Origin: Lachnospiraceae bacterium
GTDB taxonomy: Bacteria > Bacillota > Clostridia > Lachnospirales > Lachnospiraceae
Direction: 5' to 3'
Length of the DNA: 32,296 nt
Assembly: GCA_022797375.1 (NCBI GenBank)
Contig: JAAWKM010000025.1
Location: forward strand, 1-32,296
The position numbers were made by a program, and so were the translations under genes. This document shows positions 24,431 through 32,220 of the stretch, piece by piece. Every line of letters starts with the position of its first letter. The stretch's first letter is position 1. The notes under the pieces are model-generated. The model searched no databases, was not told where the DNA came from, and saw only the letters and a list, made by a program, of their open reading frames with translations.

Positions 24431-24778
24431 TTATTTTATATATAGTACAAGTTTTTTATCTGATGTTGTTAATGATGATGTTTTACAAATTCCGCCATTT
24501 GCATCAAATGTTATTGTATATTCTTTTATTTCTTCAGACTGTGTTGTAAAACTTATAATATCAGATTTTATTGTTACTTCATCATCGTTAATAAAATAGA
24601 ACTGGGCATAGTATTTGGCCGCAGGTACTAATTATATGCAATATTCCAGCTACTATATCCCGGTAAAGGCTGTGGACTAATACTTTATCTGTCTGACCAT
24701 GAATCGTAACAAAATAATTCTCCTTTTGATTTAGATTCCGGATTTGCAAGCATTACATATGCCTGTAATCACCAATAT
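24431..24778 (-). pseudogene. broken fragment of a secreted/surface protein with FN3-like and InlB-repeat-like parts
   Basis: On the minus strand one frame reads LQAYVMLANPESKSKG, ELFCYDSWSDR, stop, SISPQPLPGYSSWNIAYN. After a frameshift near 24645 it continues VPAAKYYAQFYFINDDEVTI, KSDIISFTTQSEEIKEYTIT, FDANGGICKTSS and ends at TAA 24431. The first part after the shift looks like the end of a fibronectin-type domain. EYTITFDANGG is the start of a Listeria-Bacteroides (InlB B) repeat. Both are common in Clostridia surface proteins. No start codon or signal peptide remains, and the terminator at 24841-24877 lies upstream, so it is a gene relic. Confidence 0.6.
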
Positions 24779-24840
24779 AGCTATTGGAAATGTTATTGAA
24801 GTAATTATTATAGAAAATATTAATATATATATTATTTTGG

Positions 24841-24877
24841 AATTTCCGTTTTTTATGAAAAAAACGGAAATTTTTTT
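24841..24877 (+). terminator. strong terminator hairpin
   Basis: AATTTCCGTTTTTT (24841-24854) pairs perfectly over 14 bp with 24859-24872 around the loop ATGA, followed by a T tract to 24877. No plus-strand gene lies just upstream, so it may insulate the next gene from read-through or be left from a lost gene. Confidence 0.7.
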
Positions 24878-24935
24878 GTACTGATATATGATATGCTTAT
24901 ATTTATAATAATTTATAATGAAAGGATGATATTTT

Positions 24936-25196
24936 ATGAAAAGAATTAAAAGAACTGGGAGTACATTTTTAACAGCAATAATAGCTATAATCAGTATATC
25001 TGGCATTAATTGTAATGCAAAATCATTAGAAACAGGATAAGAACAGTTGCAAGTAATGGAGAATATACAAGAAGATGACAGTTATGATGAGGAAATTATA
25101 TCTGTGTCTAATAAAGGAAAGAAAGTTTCAGGTTCAAAAATTAAATATAATGAAAAATATTATCAGGAGGATATTAATAATGAAAAGACAAATTAA
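24936..25196 (+). pseudogene. small secreted protein interrupted by a stop codon
   Basis: ATG 24936, after AAAGGATG, starts MKRIKRTGSTFLTAIIAIIS, a clear signal peptide. It stops at TAA 25038 after 34 codons. The same frame continues openly as EQLQVMENIQEDDSYDEEII, SVSNKGKKVSGSKIKYNEKY, YQEDINNEKTN and ends at 25196, overlapping the start of the CHAP gene. One nonsense change would explain this, making an 86-aa secreted protein into a relic. Alternatively the 34-aa peptide itself is the product. The family is not recognised. The overlap suggests it was coupled to the CHAP gene. Confidence 0.55.
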
Positions 25197-26646
25197 CAGA
25201 ATGATAATAGTTGCTGTGGCAATAGTTATAATAGTAACAGGAATGTTTGGGATTAAAGAGGTAAGTGCTGCTAGTAATCCATATCCTGGCAGCCAGAATG
25301 TTGATGGTGACCAATATTATGAAATACCATGTACATGGTTTGTATGGCAGCATGTTTATAATAATCTGGGCATTGAATTGCCAAAATGGGGAAATGGCGG
25401 GCAATGGCTGGATAATGCAAGGAATAGTGGCTGGAGTACAGGAAACGAAGCAAGAATTAATAGTATTGCTGTATGGCAGGATGGTGGATTTGGACATGTT
25501 GCATTTGTATCTGCGGTTAATGGTGATACTATGGAAGTTTCAGAAGGAGGAAGAACAGATTTAGACCACACAGCATCACATGGAATAACATATAATTTTA
25601 AAGTATCATCTAATGTGGGTTCTTATAGAAGTGAAGGAAGGCAGAGATTAGCAGGTTTTATATATCTTCCTGGATTTTTACCACCACAGGGATGTGTGGA
25701 TTCTATAAAGGGTGGTAAGGGTAATATATCAGTAAGTGGATGGGCGTTTGACAAAGATGTGATAGATAAGAGTTTACAAATACATATTTATATAGGAGGA
25801 CCAGCAGGAACACAAGGAGCAGAGAAACAAGTAATTATGGCAGATGCAGAAAGAAAAGATGTAAATGATGCTTATAATGGTGTAGGAAACCATCATGGAT
25901 TTAGTGCTACATTAAACACATCAAAGTATGGCAGGCAGCCAGTTTATATATATGCAATAAATGAAGGGGCAGATATAGGAAGTCCATGTATAGGCTCAGG
26001 TATTGTAGATATTGCACAGGCATATAATCCAGAAGGAAGCTATGATTCAGCAACCGGTGGAAAAAATTGTGTGAGAGTAACAGGCTGGGCATTTGACAGA
26101 GATTCAACTGGAACCGCTTTAAAGATGCATATATATATTGGAGGTGCAGCAGGTGAGAAAGGTGCAGAATGTCATGAGATAACAGCAAATTTGTTAAGAA
26201 AGGATGTAAATAATGTACATAAAGCTGGAGATTATCATGGATTTGATGCAACTATAAAAACAAATAAGGTAGGAGTACAACCTGTATATGTATATGCAAT
26301 TAATATAGGTGGTGGGCAAAACCTATGCTTAGGGAATAAAAGTGTAACAATTTCAGGAGATATAAAGTTAGAGAAAATTTCAAATGTTGTAGTAAAAAGT
26401 TTGAAAACAAAAACGGCTGATATGTATTGGCCAAGTGTAGAAGGAGTTGACGGATATGAAATTGCATGGGCGGCTAATCCACTATTTTTCAATAAAAAAA
26501 CGGCAAAACAAAAAGAAAATCAAGTGAAAATAAGTGGGCTTACAAGAGGAAGAAAATATTATTTTAAAGTTAGGGCATATAAGGTCTCTGGTAATAAAAC
26601 ATACTACGGACAATGGAGTAATGCAGTTAGTTGTAATATTAAGTAA
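25180..26646 (+). CDS. secreted CHAP-domain amidase/peptidase with two GWAFD repeats and a FN3 domain
   Basis: This 488-aa protein has a signal peptide (res. 1-30, cleavage near VSA-AS). A CHAP domain follows (about 34-165), with catalytic Cys51 in IPCTWFVW and His106 in GFGHVAFV, and Glu122 as a possible third residue. CHAP domains cut peptidoglycan amide bonds. Two roughly 110-aa repeats come next (about 171-282 and 287-396), each with GWAFD(K/R)D, HIYIGG, RKDVN, HGF and VYxYAIN. They are common in clostridial surface proteins and are probably beta-sandwich wall- or sugar-binding modules. A C-terminal fibronectin type III domain (about 402-488) ends the protein. ATG 25180 has AGGAGG 9 bp upstream. 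It could act in wall remodelling or competition; no immunity gene is seen. Confidence 0.85.
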   Translation: MKRQINRMIIVAVAIVIIVTGMFGIKEVSAASNPYPGSQNVDGDQYYEIPCTWFVWQHVYNNLGIELPKWGNGGQWLDNARNSGWSTGNEARINSIAVWQDGGFGHVAFVSAVNGDTMEVSEGGRTDLDHTASHGITYNFKVSSNVGSYRSEGRQRLAGFIYLPGFLPPQGCVDSIKGGKGNISVSGWAFDKDVIDKSLQIHIYIGGPAGTQGAEKQVIMADAERKDVNDAYNGVGNHHGFSATLNTSKYGRQPVYIYAINEGADIGSPCIGSGIVDIAQAYNPEGSYDSATGGKNCVRVTGWAFDRDSTGTALKMHIYIGGAAGEKGAECHEITANLLRKDVNNVHKAGDYHGFDATIKTNKVGVQPVYVYAINIGGGQNLCLGNKSVTISGDIKLEKISNVVVKSLKTKTADMYWPSVEGVDGYEIAWAANPLFFNKKTAKQKENQVKISGLTRGRKYYFKVRAYKVSGNKTYYGQWSNAVSCNIK

Positions 26647-26722
26647 ATATTATAATTTATAAGAGAAAACTGAAAAAATAATTGTAAAATAATGTTAAAA
26701 TAGAAATATTTTAATAGTTTAG

Positions 26723-26760
26723 AGCAGGGATAGAATATAAATTTCTTCCCTGCTGTTTTT
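26723..26760 (+). terminator. terminator after the CHAP gene
   Basis: AGCAGGGA (26723-26730) pairs with TCCCTGCT (26747-26754), followed by GTTTTT. It separates the CHAP gene from the spoIIIA operon. Confidence 0.75.
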
Positions 26761-26813
26761 CATTGCAGTTTTATTTGTAGTATGGACACTTAGGATTTTC
26801 CCGGGTGTTTTTT

Positions 26814-26843
26814 GCATAAATTTATTTTATATTCATATACATT
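26814..26843 (+). promoter_or_regulatory. putative sigma-E promoter of the spoIIIA operon
   Basis: GCATAAA (26814-26820) and TATACATT (26836-26843) are 15 bp apart, 45 bp before spoIIIAA. They resemble the sigma-E consensus (-35 near GCATATT, -10 CATACANT). In spore-formers the operon is transcribed by sigma-E in the mother cell. Confidence 0.55.
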
Positions 26844-26888
26844 GTGTAAAGGCATTTTTATTAAATGTGTGTGGAGAGGAGGCTGGTT

Positions 26889-27884
26889 ATGGACAAGGAC
26901 AATACAGGGCAGGTAATGCAGATACTTCCTGTTGCAATAAGAAAAAGATTTTCTGAGGTTTTTAAGGATTTGTCTGATGTGCAGGAGATACGTTTGAGGA
27001 CAGGAAGGCCGCTTATAATTTTGTATGGCAGGTGTGAATATTTTTTAGGTATAAATGGTGGTCTTACGCATAATATGAAAAAGGCATATTATGTTTCAGC
27101 CGGGGAATTAAGGGAAGCAATGGATTATATAAGCAGCTATTCAAGATATGCATTTGAAGAGGAATTAAGGCAGGGGTATATTACAATACAGGGGGGACAC
27201 AGAATAGGCGTGGCGGGAAAAATAATATGGGAGAATGGAAGAATAAAAAATATGGGTAACATATCATTTATGAATATAAGGGTAGCGCACCAGATACCAG
27301 GATGTGGTGAAAAGCTTATGCAATATATAAGGCATGGGGACAGTATTTACAATACTCTTGTTATTTCGCCACCAAGGTGTGGCAAGACTACACTTTTAAG
27401 AGATATGATACGCATACTTTCTAATGGTGACAGTTGTAACAGGGGGTTTACAGTTGGTGTTGTAGATGAACGTTCAGAACTTGGGGCATGTTACAGGGGA
27501 TGCCCGCAGAATGACCTTGGATACCGTTCTGATGTGCTGGATGGATGCCCGAAGGCAGAGGGAATGATGATGCTTGTGCGTTCAATGTCGCCAGAAATCA
27601 TTGCGGTTGATGAGATTGGCTCTAACCAGGATGCAAATGCAGTTGATTATGTAATGAACTGCGGGATACGTGTAATTGCCACAGTACATGGGCTTGATAT
27701 GAGTGAAATCAGGAATAAGCCTGTACTTGGAAGCCTTGTAAAAGAACAGGCTTTTAAAAGGTATATATTGTTAGAGGCAGGTAAAATAGGAAAAGTAAAC
27801 AAGGTATTTGATGAAAGGGGTTCAGTTATATGTAACCAGGAGTGTTTTATACAGGAAAATATGGGCGGGGTGAAAAGTGCGTGA
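26889..27884 (+). CDS. spoIIIAA: stage III sporulation protein AA, AAA+ ATPase
   Basis: SpoIIIAA is the secretion-type ATPase of the SpoIIIA-SpoIIQ channel joining mother cell and forespore. Walker A is SPPRCGKTTLL (about res. 160-170) and Walker B EIIAVDEIG (about 236-244). The N-terminal region VQEIRLRTGRPLIILYG and the central GVVDERSELGACYRG are family signatures. The length is 331 aa. ATG 26889 has AGGAGG 6 bp upstream; an in-frame ATG at 26865 would lie before that ribosome site. The TGA overlaps the GTG start of spoIIIAB by four bases. Confidence 0.95.
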   Translation: MDKDNTGQVMQILPVAIRKRFSEVFKDLSDVQEIRLRTGRPLIILYGRCEYFLGINGGLTHNMKKAYYVSAGELREAMDYISSYSRYAFEEELRQGYITIQGGHRIGVAGKIIWENGRIKNMGNISFMNIRVAHQIPGCGEKLMQYIRHGDSIYNTLVISPPRCGKTTLLRDMIRILSNGDSCNRGFTVGVVDERSELGACYRGCPQNDLGYRSDVLDGCPKAEGMMMLVRSMSPEIIAVDEIGSNQDANAVDYVMNCGIRVIATVHGLDMSEIRNKPVLGSLVKEQAFKRYILLEAGKIGKVNKVFDERGSVICNQECFIQENMGGVKSA

Positions 27885-28396
27885 TAAAGTTTATAGGTGT
27901 AGTTTTTATAATATCAGGTGGTGTGCTTACCGGGCATTATTTTGCAGAAAAAAGCCTTATACGTATACATATTTTAGAAGAACTTGAGCAGGCGCTGCAA
28001 TTTATGTATGGCGAGATAGAATATGCCGCATCTGATATTACAGGAATATTTGGAAGCCTTTCAGCCAGAAGCAGGTATTGTAAAGATTTCTGGCTTTATA
28101 TGCATGACAGGCTTTTGGAAAATGAAGGGGGCGCTTTATACAGCATATGGGAAGACGGGCTGGATAAAAGCGTATGGTCTAAGTACCTTTTATATGAAGA
28201 CAGGCTTTTTATGGGTGAAACTGGAAAGAATATTGGTAACCTGGACAGGCAGAGCCAGCTTCATACCTTGGAAATATTTAAGAAAAGACTTGGCAATATA
28301 ATACTTGCAGCAAGAAGTGAGTATAAAGGAAGGGCAAAGGTATGCCACGCAGCGGGGGCAGCGGCAGGAATTTTTTTAAGCATACTGTTAGTTTGA
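27881..28396 (+). CDS. spoIIIAB: stage III sporulation protein AB
   Basis: This 171-aa protein resembles GspF-like platform proteins, with membrane helices at the N terminus (IKFIGVVFIISGGVLTGHYF) and C terminus (AGAAAGIFLSILLV) and a helical soluble part between. IHILEELEQALQFMYGEIEY and the FKKRLGNIILAARSEYKGRAK stretch are typical. The start is GTG 27881, overlapping the spoIIIAA stop in GTGA, so translation is coupled. Longer upstream starts would overlap spoIIIAA deeply. Confidence 0.9.
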   Translation: MIKFIGVVFIISGGVLTGHYFAEKSLIRIHILEELEQALQFMYGEIEYAASDITGIFGSLSARSRYCKDFWLYMHDRLLENEGGALYSIWEDGLDKSVWSKYLLYEDRLFMGETGKNIGNLDRQSQLHTLEIFKKRLGNIILAARSEYKGRAKVCHAAGAAAGIFLSILLV

Positions 28397-28420
28397 TTTA
28401 TGGAAGGACAGGGCGTATAA

Positions 28421-28618
28421 ATGACAATTAACCTTATTTTTAAAATTGCTGCCGTAGGAATACTTGTATCAGTGCTTGGACAGGTCCTTAAACATTCGGG
28501 AAGGGATGAACAGGCATTCCTTGTAAGCCTGGCGGGACTGATACTTGTGCTGTTATGGGTAGTGCCATATATAGAAGATTTGTTTGAAACAATACAGAGG
28601 CTGTTTGCAATGGGATGA
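28421..28618 (+). CDS. spoIIIAC: stage III sporulation protein AC
   Basis: This 65-aa protein has two membrane helices with the linking LKHSGRDEQAF segment that marks SpoIIIAC. It is a small integral membrane component of the SpoIIIA complex. It follows spoIIIAB by 24 bp and precedes spoIIIAD by 15 bp. Confidence 0.93.
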   Translation: MTINLIFKIAAVGILVSVLGQVLKHSGRDEQAFLVSLAGLILVLLWVVPYIEDLFETIQRLFAMG

Positions 28619-28633
28619 AAGGCGGGTTTTTAT

Positions 28634-29008
28634 ATGATAAAAGTTGCTGTTATCGGAGTTATTGCTGTTTTCCTTGCAATGGCAGTTAAGAATGACAAAC
28701 AGGAATTTGCTATGCTTGTTATTCTGTCAGCAAGCCTTATTATACTTGGACTTGCTTTGTCAAAGATAGATGATGTTCTGGAAGTAATACATATGGTGGA
28801 GGGGTATCTTGGCAATAATTCATTATATATAAATATCCTGCTTAAAATGGTCGGGATTACATATGTTGCAGAGTTTTCTTCTAACTTATGCAGGGATGCA
28901 GGTTTTGGAGCAGTTGGCAACCAGATAGAGTTTTTTGGGAAAGTTATGATAATTGCTGTAAGTATGCCTGTTGTTAAGTCGCTTATACAGACTATTTCAG
29001 GATTCTGA
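28634..29008 (+). CDS. spoIIIAD: stage III sporulation protein AD
   Basis: This 124-aa protein has three or four membrane helices and is related to SpoIIIAC. VAEFSSNLCRDAGFGAVGNQIEFFGKV (about res. 77-103) is the family signature. It is a membrane component of the channel. An 87-bp gap with a hairpin follows before spoIIIAE. Confidence 0.93.
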   Translation: MIKVAVIGVIAVFLAMAVKNDKQEFAMLVILSASLIILGLALSKIDDVLEVIHMVEGYLGNNSLYINILLKMVGITYVAEFSSNLCRDAGFGAVGNQIEFFGKVMIIAVSMPVVKSLIQTISGF

Positions 29009-29032
29009 CTATGTAGTAAGAAAGTTTCTATA

Positions 29033-29054
29033 AACCAGGAAAGCTTCCCCGGTT
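29033..29054 (+). promoter_or_regulatory. hairpin before spoIIIAE
   Basis: AACC-A-GGAA pairs with TTCC-CC-GGTT around an AGC loop. It lies in the only sizeable gap of the operon. It has no T tract, so it is more likely an RNA processing or translation-control structure than a terminator. Confidence 0.4.
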
Positions 29055-29095
29055 ATGAGGAAAGTATCCATAATAAAGAGAGACAGGGTGTATAT

Positions 29096-30151
29096 ATGGA
29101 TGATATTACTGGCAGCATTATGCAGGAGATTTCAGGTGATGAAATACAAAAAGTCATGGATGAAACACTTAAAGGAGGACATTTTAATTTTTCGGATTAT
29201 GTAGGAAATATTATAAACGGCCAGAGCCCCTTTTCATTTGAAGAGGCAGCAAAGTATATATTAGATGGAATTTATAACAACATTGTGCAGGAAAAAAGTA
29301 TTTATATATATCTGGTTGTAATAGCAGTTATGGGTGCTCTTGTATCTAATTTTTCCAAACTGTTACAAGGGAAAAAGGTTGCTGAAACGGCATTTTATAT
29401 GGTGTACATGCTGTTTTTTTCTGTTCTTGCAGTTTCATTTACCCAAGTGTGCAGCATTGCATCAGAAACTCTTATAAATGTATCTGATTTTTTGAAAGTA
29501 TTTTCAACAGCTTATTTTACATGTATTGCATTTACAAATGGAAGTGTGGCAGGCAGTGTATTTTATGAGTTTACGCTTGTTATGATGAATGTGACGAGTT
29601 ATGTGGTAGTGAAATTTGCGCTTCCTGCTATACAGTTTTACTTTTTCTTGCGTATTGCCAGCCAGATTTCGGAGGAGGATATATTTTCAAGGCTTGCAAA
29701 ACTTGTTAAAGATATTGTGGGTACAGGACTTAAAACAATGTTTGGCATTATTATGGGGATAAATGTTGTACAAGGTCTTGTAGTGCCAGTTGCCGCGGAG
29801 GCAAAGAATTCACTGGTTGTTAAAATGGGAAGTGCAATACCTGGCATTGGGAATACAGTGGGAAGTGTAGCAAGTACAGTTTTATCTGCTGGCAAACTTG
29901 TAAAAAATGCTGTCGGGATAACGGGTATAATTGTTGTTGTGTTTATATGCCTTGTACCTTTAACAAGAATACTTATAAGCAAATTTATATACCAGTTAAT
30001 TTCTGCATTTATCCAGCCAGTGTCAGATAAAAGGATTACAAGCTGCCTTGATGCTGTAGTGGAGTCGCTTAAAATGCAGCTTTATGCAGCAGGAACTGGG
30101 TGCATGATATTTGTTATTTCTATTGCCCTTATAAGTGCAATGACAACATAG
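29096..30151 (+). CDS. spoIIIAE: stage III sporulation protein AE, apparently without signal peptide
   Basis: SpoIIIAE is the large polytopic membrane protein of the SpoIIIA complex. The protein (351 aa) has about eight hydrophobic segments beginning SIYIYLVVIAVMG (about res. 65) and the conserved LPAIQFYFFLRIASQISEEDIFSRLAKLVKD and VAAEAKNSLVVKMGSAIPGIGNTVGS stretches. Most relatives are near 390-400 aa and start with a signal peptide; this frame starts directly with MDDITGSIMQEISGDEIQKV. A different frame from ATG 29055 reads MRKVSIIKRDRVYIWMILLA and ALC, a good signal-like sequence over the same DNA. A one-base indel would join them. The ribosome site before 29096 is weak (AGGGTG). Confidence 0.88.
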   Translation: MDDITGSIMQEISGDEIQKVMDETLKGGHFNFSDYVGNIINGQSPFSFEEAAKYILDGIYNNIVQEKSIYIYLVVIAVMGALVSNFSKLLQGKKVAETAFYMVYMLFFSVLAVSFTQVCSIASETLINVSDFLKVFSTAYFTCIAFTNGSVAGSVFYEFTLVMMNVTSYVVVKFALPAIQFYFFLRIASQISEEDIFSRLAKLVKDIVGTGLKTMFGIIMGINVVQGLVVPVAAEAKNSLVVKMGSAIPGIGNTVGSVASTVLSAGKLVKNAVGITGIIVVVFICLVPLTRILISKFIYQLISAFIQPVSDKRITSCLDAVVESLKMQLYAAGTGCMIFVISIALISAMTT

Positions 30152-30185
30152 GTGTTTCTAGTGCAATGGCATAAAAGGAGGGGTT

Positions 30186-30845
30186 ATGGCAGATTTTATA
30201 AAAAGTGTATTAATATTTACACTGGTTGTAACCGTAATGAAGGGGTTAATAAACAGTGACAGTTTCAGGATGTATTTTAAATTTTTCAGCGGGATTGTAC
30301 TTATAATGTTAATGATTACGCCGCTTATAAATTTCCTGTCAGGCGGTAATGGCTGGTACAGCCTGCTTGAACAGGAGATTTTTAATTTCAGCCTTGAAGT
30401 TATGAATGATGAACTGGAGGTGGCTGGTGGGAAGTTTGAGGAAATTATAAGGGAAGAATGTAAAAAAGATATTAAAGAACAGATTATAAAACTTGCAGAT
30501 AACAGGGAAATTGGCATTAAAGATATAGACATAGTGCTTGGAGAACATGAGGGTGCTATACAGGTTAATTCAGTTGATATCAATATTAGTAAAGAGTACA
30601 AGGATAGCAGTATAAATAATCCCGGTATGGATGCCGCTGTCAAGGACGGTACAGAAGATATACAAAGCATAGAAGATATAAAGGATATAGAAATTGCAGA
30701 TAGTTCTGGCAGCATGGAGGCAGTAGACGCAATGTCAGATGAAGGAAACAGGAGAAAAGCGTCAGGGAAGAATGTCCGTAAATTAAGGGAAGATATAAGC
30801 ACCTATTTTGTTATAAAGGAGGCATCAGTAAATATATGGGAATAA
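30186..30845 (+). CDS. spoIIIAF: stage III sporulation protein AF
   Basis: This 219-aa protein has two N-terminal membrane helices (SVLIFTLVVTVMKGLI and FFSGIVLIMLMITPLINFL), then a soluble domain with a ring-building type fold (LADNREIGIKDIDIVLGEHEGAIQVNSVDINI region) and an acidic low-complexity insert (about 145-190). AAAGGAGGGG lies upstream of the ATG. It overlaps spoIIIAG by 10 bp. Confidence 0.92.
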   Translation: MADFIKSVLIFTLVVTVMKGLINSDSFRMYFKFFSGIVLIMLMITPLINFLSGGNGWYSLLEQEIFNFSLEVMNDELEVAGGKFEEIIREECKKDIKEQIIKLADNREIGIKDIDIVLGEHEGAIQVNSVDINISKEYKDSSINNPGMDAAVKDGTEDIQSIEDIKDIEIADSSGSMEAVDAMSDEGNRRKASGKNVRKLREDISTYFVIKEASVNIWE

Positions 30846-31492
30846 AGTGGGACGGTAAACGCCTGGCAAAATTTATGGAGGACAGGGGGCAGGTTATACA
30901 GAAAATAGGGCTGTGGCGTATTGCACTTGTAATAATTGCAGGAATTGTGCTTGTTATAGCGTCTGTTACAGATAAAAAAGGGAATAATGGGTTATATAGG
31001 GATAATGATACAGATACACTTTACAGTAACAGTGAAGAAGGCGGATATGGCAGTTCTTCTGGTTATCTGGATGAGTCTGCCGCCCTGGGTGCGATGGCAG
31101 AGTATGCTGCGAGGGAGGAGGGCAAGCTGGAGAAAATTCTTGGGCAGGCTGAGGGCATTGGCAAGGCCAAGGTAATGATTACACTTGCTTCTTCAGAAGA
31201 ACATATGGTGTTACAGGATACTGACAATAAGGAGAATACTATAGAAGAACACGACCGGAATGGCGGTACAAGGCAGCAGGAGGAATATAGCCTAAAAAGT
31301 GAAAATGTAATAATTTCATCGGATGGCAGTGAGCATCCTTATGTTGTGCAGGTAAATTCACCTAAAATAGAGGGAGTGGTAGTTGTGGCAGAGGGTGCGG
31401 GCAATGGAGAAAAAGATAGTGAAATAATTGATGCAGTTGTGGCATTATTTTCGGTTGAACCTCATAAAATCAAAGTAATGAAGATGGAATAA
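30836..31492 (+). CDS. spoIIIAG: stage III sporulation protein AG
   Basis: This 218-aa protein has a short cytoplasmic N terminus, one membrane helix (IALVIIAGIVLVIASV, about res. 29-44), and an extracellular domain. The domain has EGKLEKILGQAEGIGKAKVMITLASSEEHM and PKIEGVVVVAEGAGNGEKDSEIIDAVVALFSVEPHKIKVMKM, the conserved ring-building motif of SpoIIIAG. In Bacillus it forms a large ring in the intermembrane space. Its ATG lies within the end of spoIIIAF, with AAAGGAGG upstream. Confidence 0.94.
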   Translation: MGIKWDGKRLAKFMEDRGQVIQKIGLWRIALVIIAGIVLVIASVTDKKGNNGLYRDNDTDTLYSNSEEGGYGSSSGYLDESAALGAMAEYAAREEGKLEKILGQAEGIGKAKVMITLASSEEHMVLQDTDNKENTIEEHDRNGGTRQQEEYSLKSENVIISSDGSEHPYVVQVNSPKIEGVVVVAEGAGNGEKDSEIIDAVVALFSVEPHKIKVMKME

Positions 31493-31515
31493 TGCAAAGA
31501 AAGGATTTTAATGAA

Positions 31516-32220
31516 ATGAAGAAAACGTCACACAAAAACCAGATTATTATTACTGCACTTGCTGTAATGATAGTAGTAGCGGGTTATCTTAACTTTACAG
31601 GCCAGGAAATAAGCACAAGCGGCCTTACAAAAAGCAATAAGGAAACAGCCAGCAATAATAACAGCAAAGATACAGACGATAAGAGTGCCTCTGGGGAACA
31701 GACAGCGGACAGCAGCAAAGAAGACGGGGATGTTACAAAAGATATTTCTGCAGAAGATATAGGTAATGATGATTATGTAGTAGCTGATACTGGCGATGTG
31801 GTAGCATCAGAAGAAAACCCAGGTGAGGCAGTAATGGTTTCAAATACGATAGGAGCAGATTATTTTGCATCTGCAAAGCTTGCAAGGGAACAGACACGTG
31901 CAAAAAACAAAGAAACGCTTATGAATATAGTTAATAATAAGGCTATTGCTTCAGCAGATAAAAAATCTGCAATAAGACAGGTAGCAAATATTACGAAAAA
32001 TTCTGAAAAAGAAAATGCTGCTGAGCTTATGTTACAGGCAAAGGGGTTCCAGAATGCAGTTGTAAGCATAAATGAGGGTAATGCAGATGTTGTAGTTGAT
32101 GCAAACGGCCTTACAGAGCAGCAGATAGCACAGATTGAAGACATTGTCAGGAGGAAAACAGGCATAGAAGCAGATAAAATTGTAATAACACCTGTAAAAG
32201 TTACAGATAATAATGAGTAG
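31516..32220 (+). CDS. spoIIIAH: stage III sporulation protein AH
   Basis: SpoIIIAH binds forespore SpoIIQ across the intermembrane space and has a YscJ/FliF-like ring domain. The N terminus MKKTSHKNQIIITALAVMIVVAGYLNFTG carries the membrane helix. A low-complexity Ser/Asp-rich linker follows (about res. 38-85), then the soluble domain with KNKETLMNIVNNKAIASADK, AAELMLQAKGFQNAVVSINEG and the final VRRKTGIEADKIVITPVK. ATG 31516 gives the family-like start and has AAGGA 10 bp upstream; an in-frame ATG at 31492 overlaps the spoIIIAG stop by one base and is the alternative. The TAG stop is directly followed by a fold-back repeat. Confidence 0.93.
   Translation: MKKTSHKNQIIITALAVMIVVAGYLNFTGQEISTSGLTKSNKETASNNNSKDTDDKSASGEQTADSSKEDGDVTKDISAEDIGNDDYVVADTGDVVASEENPGEAVMVSNTIGADYFASAKLAREQTRAKNKETLMNIVNNKAIASADKKSAIRQVANITKNSEKENAAELMLQAKGFQNAVVSINEGNADVVVDANGLTEQQIAQIEDIVRRKTGIEADKIVITPVKVTDNNE

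Noticed and set aside
24731-25006. 91-codon minus-strand hydrophobic open frame
   Set aside because: It crosses the perfect terminator at 24841-24877 and overlaps the plus-strand signal peptide gene start. Its hydrophobic look comes from AT-rich DNA.
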